From Bacillota bacterium (lineage in GTDB: Bacteria; Bacillota; Clostridia; Christensenellales; Borkfalkiaceae), in contig QAKO01000044.1 in assembly GCA_003343765.1 (NCBI GenBank), positions 1 to 6,924 of the forward strand: DNA of 6,924 nucleotides, in the 5' to 3' direction. Below the pieces are notes generated by a model, which made no database searches, was not told the DNA's origin, and saw only the letters and a list, made by a program, of their open reading frames with translations. Positions 5,077 to 6,924 of the stretch are shown here, piece by piece. Each line of letters starts with the position of its first letter. The first letter of the stretch is position 1. The position numbers and the translations under genes are program-made.

Positions 5077-6225
5077 TTATTCCTGCGTATCCGCTTTCAT
5101 GTCTTCTTGCAAGTTTTCCGTCTTTTGCTTCGATACAACCTTTTTTAACGCTGTTTTCTTCCCCGCTCCGACAGTTTTCTTTTGCGCCGTTTCGGATTTT
5201 TTGTCCGCGGGTTTCATGCTTTTTGCGGCGCGCTTTCTGCGGGAACCCTGTGCGCCTTCCGCAGATGTCTGCCGTTCTTCACACAAAACATAGCACTGCC
5301 GCGCAAAATCGTAATACGAACCCTGCAGACGGTTTTCCAAAATCAGCTGTAAATACCCTTCCTTCACGCCGCGCGAACTGATGCGGATCTCTTTTGCCCC
5401 GAAACGCTTAAAAAGCGTCTTCGCTACTACCGCGGCGATCCCTGCCGAATACAGTTTTTCGGGCGCCGATTCCAAAATCAGCCTGGAACGGTCGCGCCCT
5501 TCGATCAGATGATCCGCCAGTTTTTTGAACTTCTTATAGGTCATGACACGCTCTTCCGACTTGTCTTCCTTGTAAAAAGCGCCATAAAGTTCATACAACG
5601 CCCCGCAGTTCGCGCCGACTGCTATCACCGAATCGAAGGAGCCTTTTCCCGGGATCTCCGCTTTATCAAACTTCTTTTTCAGATATTTCTGAATTTTATC
5701 CGCTTCTTTCACGGACGGCTGGATCTTCTCCACAAATTTTTCATGAAGTCTGAAAATGCCGAAATCAAGAAATACCCGCCTGGAAAGGTCTTCCCCCGCA
5801 AGATCGCAGATCTCGATGCTTCCGCCGCCGATATCCACAAGCGCCGTTCCCGATTCAGTCCCGAACTCGCGGTTCGCCGCAAAGTCGCAATATGCTTCCG
5901 TTTCTCCCGATACAGGATTGATCGGTAGCCCCGTGCGCCCGAGTATCGCTTCGCTGACCCGTCCGCTGTTTTCCACCGCGCGCAACGCCGCCGTCGAAAT
6001 AAGGTACACTCTGTCCGCCGACAGATTCCTGCACTTTTCTTTCATGTCCGATACGGCCGCCGCCAGCTTATCAATGCCGCGCGCCGACAGATCTTTCCCT
6101 TCCATATAATGCAGCATCGCCAGATTCACGCGGTCGCTGAATACCGTCTGCAAACGCTCTCCGTCCGTTTCCGCTGCGATCAGCGATATGCTGCTCGAAC
6201 TGATATCAATGACACAATATTTCAT
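5077..6225 (-). CDS. ppx: Ppx/GppA-family exopolyphosphatase, divergent, with lysine-rich tail
   Basis: The 382-residue protein belongs to the Ppx/GppA family of the actin/Hsp70-like ATPase fold; members release phosphate from polyphosphate ends or hydrolyse pppGpp. Recognisable marks are STAALRAVENS (77-87), the catalytic-glutamate segment PVSGETEA (104-111, family SGxEEA), the second phosphate loop LVDIGGGSIEI (129-139), LDFGIFRLHEKF (153-164) and the closing SSRGVKEGYL (283-292, family LREGxL). The first phosphate loop is unusual: D7-I-S-S-S-S-I-S-L where most members have D-x-G-S-N-S-x-R-L. The GVGGT-like loop is also altered, to VGANCGA (203-209). The core ends near 318, and residues 321-382 form a low-complexity tail with about 14 Lys and 3 Arg plus Ala, Ser and Thr, probably disordered. 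The ATG at 6225 has AGGAG (6235-6231) 5 bases upstream. It lies 24 bases after the PFK gene and 50 before ppk1. Family membership is sure; activity on polyphosphate is inferred from the neighbour. Confidence 0.88.
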   Translation of the reverse strand: MKYCVIDISSSSISLIAAETDGERLQTVFSDRVNLAMLHYMEGKDLSARGIDKLAAAVSDMKEKCRNLSADRVYLISTAALRAVENSGRVSEAILGRTGLPINPVSGETEAYCDFAANREFGTESGTALVDIGGGSIEICDLAGEDLSRRVFLDFGIFRLHEKFVEKIQPSVKEADKIQKYLKKKFDKAEIPGKGSFDSVIAVGANCGALYELYGAFYKEDKSEERVMTYKKFKKLADHLIEGRDRSRLILESAPEKLYSAGIAAVVAKTLFKRFGAKEIRISSRGVKEGYLQLILENRLQGSYYDFARQCYVLCEERQTSAEGAQGSRRKRAAKSMKPADKKSETAQKKTVGAGKKTALKKVVSKQKTENLQEDMKADTQE

Positions 6226-6230
6226 GCTTT

Positions 6231-6235
6231 CTCCT
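6231..6235 (-). promoter_or_regulatory. Ribosome binding site of ppx in the 24-base PFK-ppx gap
   Basis: AGGAG on the minus strand lies 5 bases before the ATG at 6225-6223 and 14 bases after the PFK stop. With no room for a promoter and terminator, it indicates that PFK and ppx are co-transcribed. Confidence 0.75.
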
Positions 6236-6249
6236 GCCGCTCCTTCCGC

Positions 6250-6924
6250 TCACCTTCCGAAACAGACGCCGATATCCTCTGCCTGGCGCACAATATCCGA
6301 CGCCGGATCGACAAACTTGTACTTACCTGCGACATCGGGAAGTGCGTTGAAAGTGATATCTCTGCCCGCAACGGCTACCGTGACGCCGAATTGCCCCTGT
6401 GCCGCGAGTTTCCCTGCATAGCTTCCCAATCTGGAAGAGAGTACCCGATCGTACGGCGAAGGATTCCCGCCGCGCTGGATGTATCCCAGCACCGTGCCGC
6501 GCGTTTCGATCCCCGTCCGCTCGCCGATCACTTCCGCCAGATGTTGGGTGACCGTCGTTTCGCCGCGCTCCGTCCTCACAAACACGCGCTCTTTCTTTTT
6601 GAACCGCGCTTCGCTGTCCAGAACCGCGCCCTCGCCGACCGCTATGATGTTGCAAGGCTTGCCGTCCTCATAGTTTTTCCGAACCGCTTCGCAGATCTTA
6701 TCGATATTGAACGGGATCTCCGGCAACAAAATCACTTCCGCCCCCGCGGCGATTCCCGCATACAATGTCAGCCAGCCCGCTTTGTTTCCCATCACTTCCA
6801 CAAGGATCGTCCTGCCGTGGCTCGCCGCTGTCGTGCGGACTCTGTCGATCGCTTCCGTCGCCACGTCCACCGCCGTATGAAATCCGAACGTAACGTCCGT
6901 TCCGTAAATATCATTGTCGATCGT
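6250..6924 (-). CDS. pfkA: 6-phosphofructokinase, C-terminal part (5' end outside window)
   Basis: The last 224 codons of a phosphofructokinase run from the window edge to TGA at 6252-6250. The enzyme phosphorylates fructose 6-phosphate at C1 in glycolysis. The visible part begins exactly at the active-site TIDND, whose first Asp is the catalytic base. It continues with GTDVTFGFHTAVDVATEA, SHGRTILVEVMGNKAGW, PEIPFNI, IAVGEGA and TRGTVLGYIQRGGNPSPYDR, all fructose 6-phosphate-binding segments. The histidine that usually precedes IQRGG is tyrosine here. The pattern FxTAVxxATEAIDR with VMGxxAGW is typical of the group III or mixed-substrate clade, which includes both ATP- and PPi-dependent enzymes. 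The residue that discriminates them (Gly for ATP, Lys for PPi, immediately before TIDND) falls one codon outside the window, so the phosphoryl donor is unresolved. It is the most upstream visible gene of the cluster with ppx and ppk1; the promoter is further right. Confidence 0.92.
   Translation of the reverse strand, partial: TIDNDIYGTDVTFGFHTAVDVATEAIDRVRTTAASHGRTILVEVMGNKAGWLTLYAGIAAGAEVILLPEIPFNIDKICEAVRKNYEDGKPCNIIAVGEGAVLDSEARFKKKERVFVRTERGETTVTQHLAEVIGERTGIETRGTVLGYIQRGGNPSPYDRVLSSRLGSYAGKLAAQGQFGVTVAVAGRDITFNALPDVAGKYKFVDPASDIVRQAEDIGVCFGR

Noticed and set aside
3080..5293. A 737-codon open frame on the plus strand opposite ppk1
   Set aside because: It is antisense to a complete PPK1 with intact catalytic motifs and runs on into ppx. 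The product is rich in Arg, His, Phe and Ile with no recognisable domain, as expected for a shadow of a well-conserved gene.

Overview
The window is ordinary-looking bacterial chromosome. The best guess is an uncultured member of the Bacillota (Clostridia type, gut-associated style). This rests on an RqcH/NFACT protein of the Firmicutes kind, strong GGAG-type ribosome binding sites, compact Rho-independent terminators, a phosphofructokinase next to ppx-ppk, and small tandem GT8 glycosyltransferases. The lineage is inference from protein style; there is no rRNA or other taxonomic marker here.

Layout from left to right. (1) 1-525 (+) is the C-terminal third of an rqcH gene (ribosome-associated quality control), cut by the window start and closed by a strong terminator at 558-598. 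(2) 526-1019 is a 494-base gene-free stretch. It holds the terminator, a near-perfect 36-base palindrome (608-643), a cluster of short degenerate direct repeats (core CGGYGAT, five copies on one strand), and a good extended -10 promoter just before the next gene. (3) 1020-2701 (+) is a two-gene operon of tandemly duplicated family-8 glycosyltransferases, about 58-60% identical by hand alignment, separated by 2 bases and ended by a terminator at 2708-2738. (4) 2702-2956 is the convergent intergenic gap with a second, 20-bp-stem hairpin that can serve both strands. (5) 2957-6924 (-) is a tightly spaced cluster transcribed right to left: a 6-phosphofructokinase (cut by the window end), a Ppx/GppA-type exopolyphosphatase with an unusual nucleotide-binding motif and a lysine-rich tail, and polyphosphate kinase PPK1 with a GTG start.

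How the genes work together. The minus-strand cluster is a phosphoanhydride-metabolism unit. PPK1 makes or uses polyphosphate and Ppx is expected to hydrolyse it. The phosphofructokinase belongs by sequence style to the group (often called mixed or group III) that contains both ATP- and pyrophosphate-dependent enzymes. The two GT8 enzymes probably decorate a surface or cell-wall glycan, but no other glycan genes are visible. I see no mobile element, CRISPR array, tRNA, rRNA or defence system, and nothing that amounts to a clearly new biological system. The points most worth a second look are the divergent Ppx (active-site motif plus basic tail), the PFK-ppx-ppk grouping, and the repeat cluster upstream of the GT8 pair.
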